Shown in pieces: positions 47,433 to 56,522 of a stretch of 64,000 nt of DNA. The stretch spans positions 4,467,480 through 4,531,479 of the forward strand of contig NZ_WPAG02000002.1 in assembly GCF_013602415.1 (NCBI RefSeq), written 5' to 3'. The number at the start of each line of letters is the position of its first letter. Positions within the stretch are counted from its first letter, which is position 1. The notes beneath the pieces were generated by a model. That model made no database searches and had not been told where the DNA came from. It saw only the letters and a list, made by a program, of their open reading frames with translations. A program made the position numbers and the translations under genes. The stretch comes from Rhodococcus sp. B50 (lineage in GTDB: Bacteria; Actinomycetota; Actinomycetes; Mycobacteriales; Mycobacteriaceae).

Positions 47433-48539
47433 TCAGGAGATCTCGACCCGGAGTATGCGATCGTCGTCGTCGGCCGGGCTGCCGCGACCGTCCCGGTTGG
47501 ACGTCGTCAGCCACAGCGAGCCGTCGGGCGCGGCGACGACGGTCCGCAACCTCCCGTATTCACCGGCGAGGAAATCGGTGGCGGTCGCTGCCTCGCCCTC
47601 TCCGACGTCGATCCGCCACAGCCGTTCTCCACGCAGACCCGCCATCCACAGGCTGCCGTCGAACCACGCCAGCCCGGACGGGGACGCTTCCGAGACCGGC
47701 CAGGTGAGCACCGGATCGACGAATTCGTCGGAGCCACCGATCCCCTCGACCTCGGGCCAGCCGTAGTTCGCGCCGGCCGTCACGAGATTCAACTCGTCGA
47801 CGTCGTTCTGCCCGAACTCCGACGCCCACAACCGTCCCCGGCCGTCGAACGCGAGTCCCTGCACGTTGCGGTGGCCGAGCGAGAACACCGGCGACGCCGG
47901 ATCGGGGTTGCCGGGTGCGGGCTCGCCGTCGCCGGTGATACGAAGAATTTTGCCGCCCAGCGATTCCGGATTCTGGGCGAGTTCACGCTCACCCGCCTCG
48001 CCGGTCGCGACGTACAGCATCCCGTCGGGGCCGAAGATCATCCGCCCACCGTCATGGATCCGGCCGGACGGGATGCCGTCGAGGATCACCTCCGGTTCCG
48101 CGAGGGCGGTGCCGTCGAAAGTGGTGCGCAGTACCCGGTTGTCGCTCTCGGTGGTGACATACAGGTATACGAATCGGTCGGAGTCGAAGGCCGGGGAGAC
48201 GGCGATCCCCAGCAGTCCCGCTTCGCCCTGTGCGCGCGTGTCGTCGATGCGGCCCACCTCGCGGGCCGTGCCCTCGCTGACCTCGACGATCCGGCCGGTG
48301 TTGCGCTCGGTCACCAGGGCAGAACCGCCGGGCAGAAAAGCAACTCCCCACGGAGTGTCGAGACCGGACGCGACGGTGCCGGTCACGCGCGGAGTACCCG
48401 TTTCGGGCGTCGAGGGCTCGGCGACGGTACTCACCCGGGTGGGGCCCTCGTCGACGGACGGGCTCGACGGGGACGCGCATGCCCCGAGATACACGGCTGT
48501 TGCTGCGGCGACCAAGCTCGCGAGAAGTGTCCGTGGCAT
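47433..48539 (-). CDS. PQQ-dependent sugar dehydrogenase-like lipoprotein
   Basis: A 368-residue exported beta-propeller of the soluble glucose/aldose sugar dehydrogenase (GSDH) family. The N-terminus has a signal peptide with the lipobox-like LGAC (TAVYLGACASPSS), so it is probably anchored outside the membrane. Family signatures are DTPWGVAFLPGGSALVTER, GEAGLLGIAVSPAF, RVLRTTFDG and WASEFGQNDVDELNLVTAGA with YGWPE. Calcium and PQQ binding are assumed from the family. PQQ synthesis genes are not in the window, so the cofactor must come from elsewhere or the activity is lost. It is convergent with the MaoC gene, 3 bases apart. Confidence 0.9.
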   Translation of the reverse strand: MPRTLLASLVAAATAVYLGACASPSSPSVDEGPTRVSTVAEPSTPETGTPRVTGTVASGLDTPWGVAFLPGGSALVTERNTGRIVEVSEGTAREVGRIDDTRAQGEAGLLGIAVSPAFDSDRFVYLYVTTESDNRVLRTTFDGTALAEPEVILDGIPSGRIHDGGRMIFGPDGMLYVATGEAGERELAQNPESLGGKILRITGDGEPAPGNPDPASPVFSLGHRNVQGLAFDGRGRLWASEFGQNDVDELNLVTAGANYGWPEVEGIGGSDEFVDPVLTWPVSEASPSGLAWFDGSLWMAGLRGERLWRIDVGEGEAATATDFLAGEYGRLRTVVAAPDGSLWLTTSNRDGRGSPADDDDRILRVEIS

Positions 48540-48595
48540 GGGCCGATTCTCTCGTGCCGAGGTCCGTTCCGTCGGCGAATTCCCGGCGCTCGGCG

Positions 48596-49033
48596 TCAGG
48601 ACGAGAACGCGAGCCGGACCTGGGTCTTGCCGAGCACCCGCCGGTCGCCGACGGATACCGTGAGATCGATGCGTGCGATGCGCTCCACCTTCTCGAGGTG
48701 GCTCACCTTCGCAGACACCGACAGGACGGCCCCGTGCACCGGATCGACCACAACGGGTCGCGTGAACCGTGTCTCGTAGGAGATCACCGCGGTGGGATCC
48801 CCGAGCCACTCGGTGACGGTCTGCAGGGCGAGGGCTGCGGTGAGCATTCCCTGGCAGAGCACGCCGGGGAGCCCCTCACCGGCTGCGACGGTGTCGTCGT
48901 AGTGGATCGGGTTGAAGTCGCCCGAGGCTCCGGCGTAGCGGACCAGATCGTTGCGGGTCACCGTCAGCTCGGTCTTCGCGATGACCGCGCCGACATCGAG
49001 TTCGTCGAATCGTAGTGCGGTGCCGAGGGTCAT
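48596..49033 (-). CDS. HadB-like MaoC dehydratase
   Basis: A 145-residue hotdog dehydratase with the active-site motif NDLVRYAGASGDFNPIHYDD (Asp-His) and GVLCQGMLTAALALQTV. It matches the HadB subunit of the (3R)-hydroxyacyl-ACP dehydratase that serves mycolic-acid elongation. The adjacent gene at 49030-49479 encodes a HadA-like partner, overlapping by 4 bases. The canonical hadABC locus lies beside ribosomal-protein and secE genes, which are absent here. This is therefore probably a second, catabolic or specialised HadAB-type pair. Confidence 0.9.
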   Translation of the reverse strand: MTLGTALRFDELDVGAVIAKTELTVTRNDLVRYAGASGDFNPIHYDDTVAAGEGLPGVLCQGMLTAALALQTVTEWLGDPTAVISYETRFTRPVVVDPVHGAVLSVSAKVSHLEKVERIARIDLTVSVGDRRVLGKTQVRLAFSS

Positions 49034-49479
49034 GCGCCGTCTCCTCGGTGAAGCAATGTCGAAGTGACCACCGCGACCAGATCGTCTGTGTCGTCCCGGA
49101 TCTCGCAGACCGTGGACAGGATGTGGTTTCCGGCCCGTTCGGTGACCTCCGTGATGGTGAGCGTGGTGGTGAGATCGTCGCCGGCCACGATCGGTCGCCG
49201 GTGCTCGACCTTCTCGGACCCGTGCACCACCCGGTGCAGCTCGAGACCGGTACCCGGCGTCTCCAGAAGCTGTGTCACCGAAGGACTCTGGACGACGGTG
49301 GTGAAGGTCGTAGGAGCCACGACATCGGTGAAGCCGGCGGCTCGGGCTGCCTCCGGGTCGAAATGAATCCGATGTGTCGATCGGACGGCGCGGGCGAATT
49401 CCCGGATCTTCTCCCGGCCGACGAGATAGGACGTCGGCGGAAAGGTGCGTCCGGCAAGGTCGGCGTTCAGCGGCATCAA
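49030..49479 (-). CDS. HadA-like MaoC N-terminal-type dehydratase subunit
   Basis: A 149-residue hotdog protein of the FAS1-like MaoC N-terminal family (formerly UPF0336). PTSYLVGREKIREFARAVRS starts the fold, and VVAPTTFTTVVQSPSVTQLL carries the acyl-tunnel helix. HVGKHE-type signatures appear as RVVHGSEKVEHRRPIVAGDD. HadA contributes substrate binding and HadB catalysis. It overlaps the HadB-like gene by ATGA. No HadC partner is seen. The short space to the next minus-strand gene upstream (49568) holds nothing notable. Confidence 0.9.
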   Translation of the reverse strand: MMPLNADLAGRTFPPTSYLVGREKIREFARAVRSTHRIHFDPEAARAAGFTDVVAPTTFTTVVQSPSVTQLLETPGTGLELHRVVHGSEKVEHRRPIVAGDDLTTTLTITEVTERAGNHILSTVCEIRDDTDDLVAVVTSTLLHRGDGA

Positions 49480-49567
49480 CGCAGCGTAACGGCGCGAGGG
49501 ACGGATCGGTGTCGTGTTCGTGACCTACACGCCGAGTTCGAGGTGATCGTGGGGGACTGGCTCGGAA

Positions 49568-50629
49568 TCACGTGTTGCACCCTCGTGCCGCGACCTTCCA
49601 TCGCTCGACCACAGCGTCGCCGGAGACCGCGATCAACTCGTCCGCGAGGTTCACGGCGTTGCATACGTGGTTGGGAATCACCCGCACCCTCTGCCCGAGA
49701 TGCGGGCGGGTCGACGGGTTCGGCCAGTGCACCGTCGCGTGATGCTCCGACAACGCGGTGATGCGGGCATCGGGCTCGCCGAGGATGCGTCCGTACCCGG
49801 TGGCCCAGGCTGGCCGATCGGCGCCGAGCGCCTTCGAACCCGCATCGAGGACGACGACCTCGTCGCGAGCCGAGACGACGGTGGCGAGTGCCGTCAATGC
49901 GATGTCGGCTTCGGCCGCCGCCCCCAGCTCGAGTTGCTGGGCATCGCCGAAGACGTACACACCGGGACGCAATTCGGTTGCGGTTGTGGGCACGTCGAGA
50001 AGGGCGGTGGGCGAGGACCCACCGCTGATCACGGACGGGTCGATCCCCGCAGTGCGAAGAGAATCGGCAGCCGTAGCCAGTGCGCCGGCCTCGTCCCGGG
50101 CAGCATTGTCCGGAGCATCGAGTGCATACGAGTGGCCGGGGAAAGTGAAGACACCGCGCACGTCGAGACCCGCACTGCGAGCCGCCTTTGCCACCGTTCC
50201 GGCCTGCTCGGGCCGCACGCCGGTGCGGTGGTGACCGCTGTCGATCTCGACGAGCACACCGATGGCCGTGCCGGCGTGGTCGGCGAGTTGCCGAGCGCCG
50301 CTCTCGGAGTCGATTCCGATGGTGAGCCGCACCCGATCGGTCAGAGCGCGCAGGCGGGCACCGCGAGCCGTGTCGACCCACAGCGGGTACGCGACGAACA
50401 GGTCGTCGAAGCCCGCATCCGCGAACACTTCCGCTTCGGAGACGGTCGCGACGGTCAGTCCCCGGGCCCCGGCATCGAGTTGGCGACGCGCGATCTCGAG
50501 GCACTTGTGCGTCTTCGCGTGGGGTCGCAGCGACATGCCCCTCGAGCGGGCGGACGCCACCATACGCGCGATGTTGCGATCGAGGACGTCGCGGTCGACG
50601 AGCAGTGCCGGAGTGGTGTCGAGATCCAT
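49568..50629 (-). CDS. D-serine dehydratase/D-threonine aldolase-like PLP enzyme (alanine-racemase fold)
   Basis: A 353-residue fold-type III PLP enzyme. The PLP lysine is in LRPHAKTHKCLEIARRQLDA. GHHRTGVRPEQAGTVAK and ISGGSSPTA contact phosphate. The C-terminal metal motif HVCNAVNLADE (HxC) matches the zinc site of DSD1-type D-serine dehydratases. It would deaminate or cleave a D-hydroxy amino acid. The ATG at 50629 starts the conserved MDLDTTPALLVDRDVL. It is divergent from an N-acyl-D-amino-acid deacylase-like gene 72 bases away, which together suggests use of D-amino acids. Confidence 0.9.
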   Translation of the reverse strand: MDLDTTPALLVDRDVLDRNIARMVASARSRGMSLRPHAKTHKCLEIARRQLDAGARGLTVATVSEAEVFADAGFDDLFVAYPLWVDTARGARLRALTDRVRLTIGIDSESGARQLADHAGTAIGVLVEIDSGHHRTGVRPEQAGTVAKAARSAGLDVRGVFTFPGHSYALDAPDNAARDEAGALATAADSLRTAGIDPSVISGGSSPTALLDVPTTATELRPGVYVFGDAQQLELGAAAEADIALTALATVVSARDEVVVLDAGSKALGADRPAWATGYGRILGEPDARITALSEHHATVHWPNPSTRPHLGQRVRVIPNHVCNAVNLADELIAVSGDAVVERWKVAARGCNT

Positions 50630-50701
50630 GGCCGAACCGTAGACGCTCGGGGCCGGGAATATAGAGAGTGCGCGACCTCTTCTTCGTGTTACCCTCGCGC
50701 C

Positions 50702-52546
50702 ATGAGTGGTGTGGATCACAATCATGGGGATTTCGACGTCATCGTCCGGGGCGGTCTCTGGTTCGACGGAACGGGCGCTCCGGGTGTCGTCCGTAACCTC
50801 GGCATTCGCGACGGTGTCGTCGTCACCGCAACCCCCGACGAACTATCGGCAGGTCCGGACACCGAGGTCGTCGACGCGCACGGCCGCTGGGTCATGCCCG
50901 GCTTCGTCGACACCCATACCCACTATGACGCCGAAGTGCTCGTGGGTCCAGGCCTGCCCGAGTCGGTGCGGCACGGTGTCACGACGGTGCTCATGGGCAA
51001 CTGCTCGATCTCGACGGTGTTCGTACCGCCCGTCGACGCCGCCGACCTGTTCAGTCGCGTCGAGGCGCTCCCGCGCGAACACGTCCTGTCGGCGCTCGAG
51101 AAGTCGAAGACCTGGACCGACCCCCGCGAGTACGTCGATGCGCTGAACGCGTTGCCACTCGGACCGAACGTGACTGCCTTCGTCGGTCATTCGGACGTCC
51201 GCGCCTCGGTGATGGGACTCGGCCGCTCCACTGAATCGGCGAACCGGCCGACCCGCGCCGAACTCGCCGACATCGACGCGCGGGTCGAGGACGCCCTCGA
51301 CGCGGGCTTCCTCGGCGTGTCCACCATGACGAACCCGTGGGACAAGATGGACGGCGACCGTTATCGCTCGCGCACGCTGCCGTCGACCCACGCCTCATGG
51401 TCGGAATTCCGCCGCCTGCACAAGATCCTGCGCCGCCGCGGTCGCACCCTGCAGGCCGTGCCGAACCTGAACACCAAGTACGACGTCGCGTTCTTCGCTC
51501 TGGCCAGCACCGGCATCGGACGCAAGCCGATGAAGGCCTCGGTCCTCGCGGCGGCCGACACCAAGGCCGAACGGTGGGTCAACCGCATCTTCGCGCCGAT
51601 CGCGTTCGCCGCCAACAAGATCGGCAAGGGTGCCTTCCGCTGGCAGCACCTGCCCACGACCTTCGAGGTGTACTCCGACGGCATCGACCTCGTCGTCTTC
51701 GAGGAGTTCGGATCGGGCCGTGCCGCACTCCATCTGCAGGACGAACTCGCCCGGAACGACCTGCTGCGCGACGAGGCCTACCGTCGCTGGTTCCGGGAGG
51801 ACTTCGAGAAGAAGTTCTCGCCCCGGGTGTGGCACCGCGATTTCGACGACACCCGGATCGTCGAATGCCCCGACGCCTCGCTCGTCGGCCGGTCGATCGG
51901 CGACGTCGCGCGCGAGCGTAACCTTCATCCGGTCGACACCTTCCTCGACCTCGTCGTCGAGTACGGGCGGAATTTCCGGTGGCACACCGTCATCGCCAAC
52001 GACCGACCGAAGGTCGCGGACCGGCTCATCCGCACGCCCGGCGTCACCGTGGGATTCTCGGATGCCGGCGCCCACCTGCGGAACATGGCCTTCTACAACT
52101 TCGCGATCTGCCTGCTCCGCCGCGTCCACGATGCCGAGAGGAAAGGCGTCCACGACGCCGGGAAGAAGGGCAGGCCGTTCCTGACGCTTCCCGAAGCAGT
52201 CCGCAAACTCACCGGCGAACTCGGCGACTTCTACGGAATCGACGCCGGCTATCTGCGGGTGGGGGATCGTGCCGACTTCGTCGTCGTCGATCCGGCCGGG
52301 CTGAACGGTGACGTCGATGCCTATCACGAGGCTCCGCTCGAGGAGTTCGGTGGCATCCGCCGCATGGTCAATCGCAACGATCGCGCGGTGACGGCGACGG
52401 CGGTCGCCGGGCGGGTGGTCTTCCGCGACGGTGAGTTCGTGCCCGGTTACGGACGTACCGTCGGCACCGGCCGGTTCCTGCGCGCGGGGGTGGAGGAGCG
52501 GGGACCCGCGCCGATCCGCACCCCGGCGGGCCAGCCCGTCGCATGA
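50702..52546 (+). CDS. N-acyl-D-amino-acid deacylase (D-aminoacylase) family amidohydrolase
   Basis: A 614-residue amidohydrolase. The first metal site is MPGFVDTHTHYDAEVLV. Further family landmarks are HGVTTVLMGNCSIS, FVGHSDVRASVMG, the catalytic Asp in GVTVGFSDAGAHLRNMAFYN and RVGDRADFVVVDP. It is longer than typical 480-residue D-aminoacylases by an inserted central part (about residues 250-360). It removes acyl groups from D-amino acids or related amides. TACCCT is 5 bases before the ATG, so the mRNA is probably leaderless. It overlaps the TetR start downstream. Confidence 0.9.
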   Translation: MSGVDHNHGDFDVIVRGGLWFDGTGAPGVVRNLGIRDGVVVTATPDELSAGPDTEVVDAHGRWVMPGFVDTHTHYDAEVLVGPGLPESVRHGVTTVLMGNCSISTVFVPPVDAADLFSRVEALPREHVLSALEKSKTWTDPREYVDALNALPLGPNVTAFVGHSDVRASVMGLGRSTESANRPTRAELADIDARVEDALDAGFLGVSTMTNPWDKMDGDRYRSRTLPSTHASWSEFRRLHKILRRRGRTLQAVPNLNTKYDVAFFALASTGIGRKPMKASVLAAADTKAERWVNRIFAPIAFAANKIGKGAFRWQHLPTTFEVYSDGIDLVVFEEFGSGRAALHLQDELARNDLLRDEAYRRWFREDFEKKFSPRVWHRDFDDTRIVECPDASLVGRSIGDVARERNLHPVDTFLDLVVEYGRNFRWHTVIANDRPKVADRLIRTPGVTVGFSDAGAHLRNMAFYNFAICLLRRVHDAERKGVHDAGKKGRPFLTLPEAVRKLTGELGDFYGIDAGYLRVGDRADFVVVDPAGLNGDVDAYHEAPLEEFGGIRRMVNRNDRAVTATAVAGRVVFRDGEFVPGYGRTVGTGRFLRAGVEERGPAPIRTPAGQPVA

Positions 52547-53184
52547 GTGCACCCGCAGTACGCCGCACCCAGCAGGAGCGCAGGGAGGAGACGATCGGCC
52601 GCATCCTCGACGCGGCCATCACGTCCCTTGCCGAGCTCGGCTACACCGCGACCACGATCGGCGAGGTGTGCCGGCGCTCGGGGGTGTCGTCGGGTGGGGT
52701 GTTCCGGCATTTCCCGACCCGGCTGGACCTGATGATCGCGGCGGCCGACGCCGTCCGGGAGCGACAGTTCGCGAACTTCGAGGCGGGACTCGCGGCGCTC
52801 GGCGACGAGCGGGCGGACGCCGTCGAATCGGTGCGGGTGTGCCTCGAACTGTTGCGCACCGCGTGCCGGGCACCGATGAACGCCGCCTGGTACGAACTGC
52901 TCGGCGCGGCGCGCACCGATCCGGCGCTGCGGGAGCATCTGGCGCCGATGGCCGAGCAATATCACGCCCAGATCGTGGATTTCGGCAGGTCGCTGCCGGT
53001 CGCGGCGCGGTTCCCGTCCGAGGTTTTCGACACCCTCCTGCTCTCGCTCGTCCACATGTTCGACGGCGAGGCGCTCGCGTCGACGGTGCATCCGCAGCCG
53101 GAACTCGAGGAGCGACGGATCGAACTGGTGGCCCGGATGTTGGCGCTCGTCACATCTGACATAGGTTCGGATGATGAGCAATAA
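52543..53184 (+). CDS. TetR-family transcriptional regulator
   Basis: A 213-residue TetR repressor with its helix-turn-helix in ATTIGEVCRRSGVSSGGVFR, followed by a TetR ligand domain (LLRTACRAPMNAAWYELLGA, then LLSLVHMFDGEALAS). The ATG overlaps the deacylase stop by 4 bases, and the 3' end overlaps the following hydrolase gene by 14 bases. The deacylase-TetR-hydrolase-reductase genes are thus one transcript, which the regulator probably controls. Confidence 0.92.
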   Translation: MSAPAVRRTQQERREETIGRILDAAITSLAELGYTATTIGEVCRRSGVSSGGVFRHFPTRLDLMIAAADAVRERQFANFEAGLAALGDERADAVESVRVCLELLRTACRAPMNAAWYELLGAARTDPALREHLAPMAEQYHAQIVDFGRSLPVAARFPSEVFDTLLLSLVHMFDGEALASTVHPQPELEERRIELVARMLALVTSDIGSDDEQ

Positions 53185-54046
53185 CGCATCTGCTCCTCGG
53201 TGGTTCGTCGACGCCCTCGCCGCACCTGTCGAGACGGGGAAGGTCGAGGTAGCGGGGGCAACCATCGCCTACCGGGCGTGGGGCGAATCCGGCCGGGAAG
53301 GTGTCGTGCTGGTGCACGGCGGTATGGCGCATTCGGGGTGGTGGGACCACATCGGCCCGCAGCTCGCGGCCGGTCGGCGCGTCGTCGCACTCGACCTGAG
53401 CGGCCACGGCGACAGCGACCACCGCGAGCACTACAGCCTGGAAGCGTGGGCCGAGGAGGTCCTCGCCGCGGCCGAAGCCGGCGGGATCAGCGGCCCGCCG
53501 GTCCTGATCGGCCACAGCATGGGTGGGATCGTGTCGTTCGCAGCCTCGCACCTGCACGGCGACAAGCTCACGGGCGTGGTGATCATCGACTCGCCGATCC
53601 GCGACATGACGCCCGAGGAACTCGAGATGCGTGCGAAGGCCGTCGCGAGCGCGAGGCCGCCGAAGGTGTACGCCGCGGTGGAGGACGCCGTCGCGAGGTT
53701 CCGTCTCGTGCCGCCGCAGGACGACGCCGAACCCTACGTGCTCGAGCACATCGCCCGCGGGGCGCTGAAGCAGGTGGACGGGGGCTGGTCGTGGAAATTC
53801 GACAATCTCCGGATGGGCCGCGAGGGACGCCGTAGCCTCGAGGTGATGAATCCGGGATGTGCTGTCGCCTACTTCCGTTGCGAACGCGGCATCATCGACG
53901 ATGCGCTCTACGGGCGGATCGTCGACAACCTGGGCCCGGATGCACTTCTGATCGATCTTCCGGCCTCGGGACACCATCCGATGATCGATCAACCACTCGC
54001 CGTCGTCGCTGCAGCACGTACGCTGCTGGGTGCCTGGGGGAGATAA
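53171..54046 (+). CDS. Alpha/beta hydrolase
   Basis: A 291-residue alpha/beta hydrolase. The oxyanion motif is VLVHGGMAHSGWWDHIGPQL, the nucleophile serine is in IGHSMGG, and the catalytic His is near the end in LPASGHHPMIDQPLA. The acid is probably an Asp after the sixth strand (NLGPDALLIDLP region). Esterase, lipase or C-C hydrolase roles are all possible. The start overlaps the TetR gene by 14 bases (ATGATGAGC), with a second ATG 3 bases on as an alternative. It is 4 bases from the deazaflavin reductase gene. Confidence 0.9.
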   Translation: MMSNNASAPRWFVDALAAPVETGKVEVAGATIAYRAWGESGREGVVLVHGGMAHSGWWDHIGPQLAAGRRVVALDLSGHGDSDHREHYSLEAWAEEVLAAAEAGGISGPPVLIGHSMGGIVSFAASHLHGDKLTGVVIIDSPIRDMTPEELEMRAKAVASARPPKVYAAVEDAVARFRLVPPQDDAEPYVLEHIARGALKQVDGGWSWKFDNLRMGREGRRSLEVMNPGCAVAYFRCERGIIDDALYGRIVDNLGPDALLIDLPASGHHPMIDQPLAVVAAARTLLGAWGR

Positions 54047-54050
54047 CCGC

Positions 54051-54524
54051 ATGAATCCGCTCCGACCGGTCGCTGTCCGTATCGGAGCGTTGCCGTGGTT
54101 GCCGCGGTATTCACGGCCGATCATCGCGGTGGACAAGACCATCCAGCGCGTCACACGCGGCAAGGTGACCCTGCTCGCGATCGCGGGGCTGCCGTCTCTC
54201 GTCCTCACCGTGAAGGGCCGGAAGACCGGCGAACCGCGTTCCACACCTCTGTTGTGTGTACCGCACGACGGGGGATGGCTCGTGGTGGGGTCGAACTGGG
54301 GGCACCCGAAAGCGCCGGCCTGGGCCGTCAACCTGCGCGCGGCCGACCGGGCCGAGGTGCTGTACGACGGGCACGAATATGCGGTGTCGGTGCGGGTCGC
54401 GGAGGGTGAGGAACGCGAACGGCTGTGGCAGGTGCTGCTGCGGACATGGCCGAACTACGCGCTGTACGCGAAGCGCACCGACCGGGAACTTCCCGTGTTC
54501 GTGCTGATGCCGCTCGGATCCTGA
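54051..54524 (+). CDS. Deazaflavin (F420)-dependent nitroreductase family protein (DUF385/Ddn-like)
   Basis: A 157-residue split-beta-barrel protein. LVLTVKGRKTGEPRSTPLLC and WLVVGSNWGHPKAPAWAVNL are the family signature for F420-binding reductases such as Ddn, followed by VRVAEGEERERLWQVLLRTW and PVFVLMPL. It probably uses F420H2 to reduce an unknown substrate. The ATG follows AGATAACCGC with a weak GGGGAGA. It ends the D-amidase-TetR-hydrolase transcript and is convergent with the ABC operon, 7 bases apart. Confidence 0.9.
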   Translation: MNPLRPVAVRIGALPWLPRYSRPIIAVDKTIQRVTRGKVTLLAIAGLPSLVLTVKGRKTGEPRSTPLLCVPHDGGWLVVGSNWGHPKAPAWAVNLRAADRAEVLYDGHEYAVSVRVAEGEERERLWQVLLRTWPNYALYAKRTDRELPVFVLMPLGS

Positions 54525-54531
54525 TCCGGGA

Positions 54532-55353
54532 TCAGAAGGGGCGGTCGGCTTCCTCCACGCTCACCGGCTTGCGGCGTTCGCGCAACAGATGCCGGGCCGC
54601 CCAGTCGAGCCAGAAACCGAGAAAACCGATCACGACGATCACGGCCATGACCTGGTCGTAGGCGAGCTGGTCGCGGGCGTTGAGGATCTGGTAGCCGAGA
54701 CCGGAACGCACACCGAGCATCTCGGCGGGGACGAGCACGACCCAGGCGATACCGAGACCGACCCGCAGACCGGTCTGCACCTGCGCGCGGATGGCGGGCA
54801 GGACGACGGTGGTGAGCAGTTCGAGGCGGGTTGCGCCGAACGAGCGGGCGACCATCAGGTAGCCCTGGTCGATGCCGTGCACGCCGGCCGCCGTGTTGAT
54901 GACGATCGGCCAGATCGCCGCGGCGGCGATGAGGAAGAAGACCGGCTGGTGACCGATACCGAACAGCGCCACTGCGATCGGCGCCCAGGACAGCGGCGAG
55001 ATCATCCGCAGGAACTGCATGATGGGCATCGTCGCGCGCTCGACCAGCGGGTTGAGCCCGATCAGCAGCCCGAGCGGAATGCCGAGGGTGGCGGCGATCA
55101 ACAACCCCACCAGCAGACGCCACAGGCTCGCGAGAGTGTCGGGCAGCAGGACACCGCGCGCGAACAGATCCACGATCGCCGGGAAGACGTACTGCGGAGC
55201 GAAGTCCCGCACGAGCGAATCCGGTGCGACGAGCACGGTCGTGACGAACCACCACAGGGCCACGGCGATGACGATGGCGACGGCCTGGGGGACCAACGGC
55301 AACCGCCGGGCGGTGCGGGTCGGTTCCGGAGCGGTGCTGGTCGGGGCGCTCAC
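54532..55353 (-). CDS. ABC transporter permease (SsuC/TauC/NrtB type)
   Basis: A 273-residue inner-membrane permease with six hydrophobic segments and the EAA loop GARSFGATRLELLTTVVLPA, whose usual A-G pattern contacts the ATPase. The order and length match sulfonate/nitrate/taurine importers. The GTG start overlaps the substrate-binding protein stop (GTGA). It is the last gene of the five-gene operon headed by a cysteine-type leader peptide, which points to a sulfur source (inference). Confidence 0.92.
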   Translation of the reverse strand: MSAPTSTAPEPTRTARRLPLVPQAVAIVIAVALWWFVTTVLVAPDSLVRDFAPQYVFPAIVDLFARGVLLPDTLASLWRLLVGLLIAATLGIPLGLLIGLNPLVERATMPIMQFLRMISPLSWAPIAVALFGIGHQPVFFLIAAAAIWPIVINTAAGVHGIDQGYLMVARSFGATRLELLTTVVLPAIRAQVQTGLRVGLGIAWVVLVPAEMLGVRSGLGYQILNARDQLAYDQVMAVIVVIGFLGFWLDWAARHLLRERRKPVSVEEADRPF

Positions 55354-56522
55354 GATGGATCGACCTCCTCGGTGCGGGTGAGATCGGCGGGAAGGCCGAA
55401 GGCATCGGTGCCGTCGACGCGGGTGAGGGACGTGCGGACGAACCGGTCGTCGACGAGATCGTCGTGCACGGTCGCAGGATCGAGACGCGACAGGAAACGC
55501 GTGTCGCCGTCGACGACGGTGTCGTGCATCGCTTCGATCAGCGCCGCGGTGAAACTCGGGAAGGGGAACGGCTGGTACCCGATGCGCTGCGGCTGCCACT
55601 GCGGATGCACCGTTCCGGCCTCGCGGTCGGGATAGGTGAGCGCCTTGGTGATCGCGGGCAGCGGCTGCGGCAGATATCCGGACGACAGCATCGCGGCGGC
55701 GGCCTGGCGGTCGGCACCGATCTGCAACTGGGCGGAGACCGCCGAGTCGGTGAGGGCCTGGACGCCGACGGGGTCGCGTTCGATCAGGTCCTCGTGCACG
55801 AGCAGGGCGCAGCACGCGTGGTCGCGCCAGACGTCGCCGAGGAACCTGTGGATCCGACCCACTCCGCGGACCTCCGCGGCGGCGTTGAACGGGTCGGCGA
55901 CGGTGAACGCGGCGATCGACCCGTTCGCCAGCGCCGGGATCATGTCGGACGGTCCCATGACGACGAGTCCGACGGTGCGGGCGGACTTCGACGGCGCCTC
56001 CCGCACGACAGGCGTCAATCCGTGCGCCCGCAACAGCTGCTGCAGGGCGATGTTGTGGATCGACCACCAGAACGGGATTGCCACCTGCTGCCCGGCGAGA
56101 TCGCTCAGGTCGGTGATGTGCGGCGCGACTGTCAGCGCCGAGCCGTTGGTGTGGTTCCAGCCGAGGATCCGCACGGAACTGCCCAAGCTGTACCGCAACT
56201 GGACCGCCATGGGCATGAGCAGGTGCACGACGTCGACGCGTCGGCTGATGAAGGCCTCGGCGAGCGACGCCCAGCTACGGAAGAGCACCGGCTTCGCCGA
56301 ATCGACCACACCGGCGGGATACAGACTCGACCCGTGCGCGACGAGCAGCGGTGCGGCATCGGTGATCGGCAGGTAGCCGATGCGCAGTTGCCCCGTGCGG
56401 TTGGTGCGGTCGGCGGTCGCGGTGCGCGCGAGGTCGACGACACCCGCGACACCACCGGCAGCCGCAAGCCCGAGCGCCCCGCGCATCAGGGTGCGACGGC
56501 TGAACAGACCCGGATCGGTCAT
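55350..56522 (-). CDS. ABC substrate-binding protein, Tat-exported (NrtA/SsuA/TauA family)
   Basis: A 390-residue periplasmic-type binding protein. The N-terminus FSRRTLMRGALGLAAAGGVA is a twin-arginine signal. The mature part starts LRIGYLPITDAAPLLVAHG, as in nitrate/sulfonate/taurine receptors, with VDVVHLLMPMAVQLRYSLGS and AFTVADPFNAAAEVRGVGRI. The length suits the NrtA/CmpA subgroup. The ATG overlaps the ATPase stop by 4 bases. Tat export suggests it folds or binds a cofactor in the cytoplasm. The ligand is not deducible; sulfur compounds are favoured by the operon's leader. Confidence 0.92.
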   Translation of the reverse strand: MTDPGLFSRRTLMRGALGLAAAGGVAGVVDLARTATADRTNRTGQLRIGYLPITDAAPLLVAHGSSLYPAGVVDSAKPVLFRSWASLAEAFISRRVDVVHLLMPMAVQLRYSLGSSVRILGWNHTNGSALTVAPHITDLSDLAGQQVAIPFWWSIHNIALQQLLRAHGLTPVVREAPSKSARTVGLVVMGPSDMIPALANGSIAAFTVADPFNAAAEVRGVGRIHRFLGDVWRDHACCALLVHEDLIERDPVGVQALTDSAVSAQLQIGADRQAAAAMLSSGYLPQPLPAITKALTYPDREAGTVHPQWQPQRIGYQPFPFPSFTAALIEAMHDTVVDGDTRFLSRLDPATVHDDLVDDRFVRTSLTRVDGTDAFGLPADLTRTEEVDPS

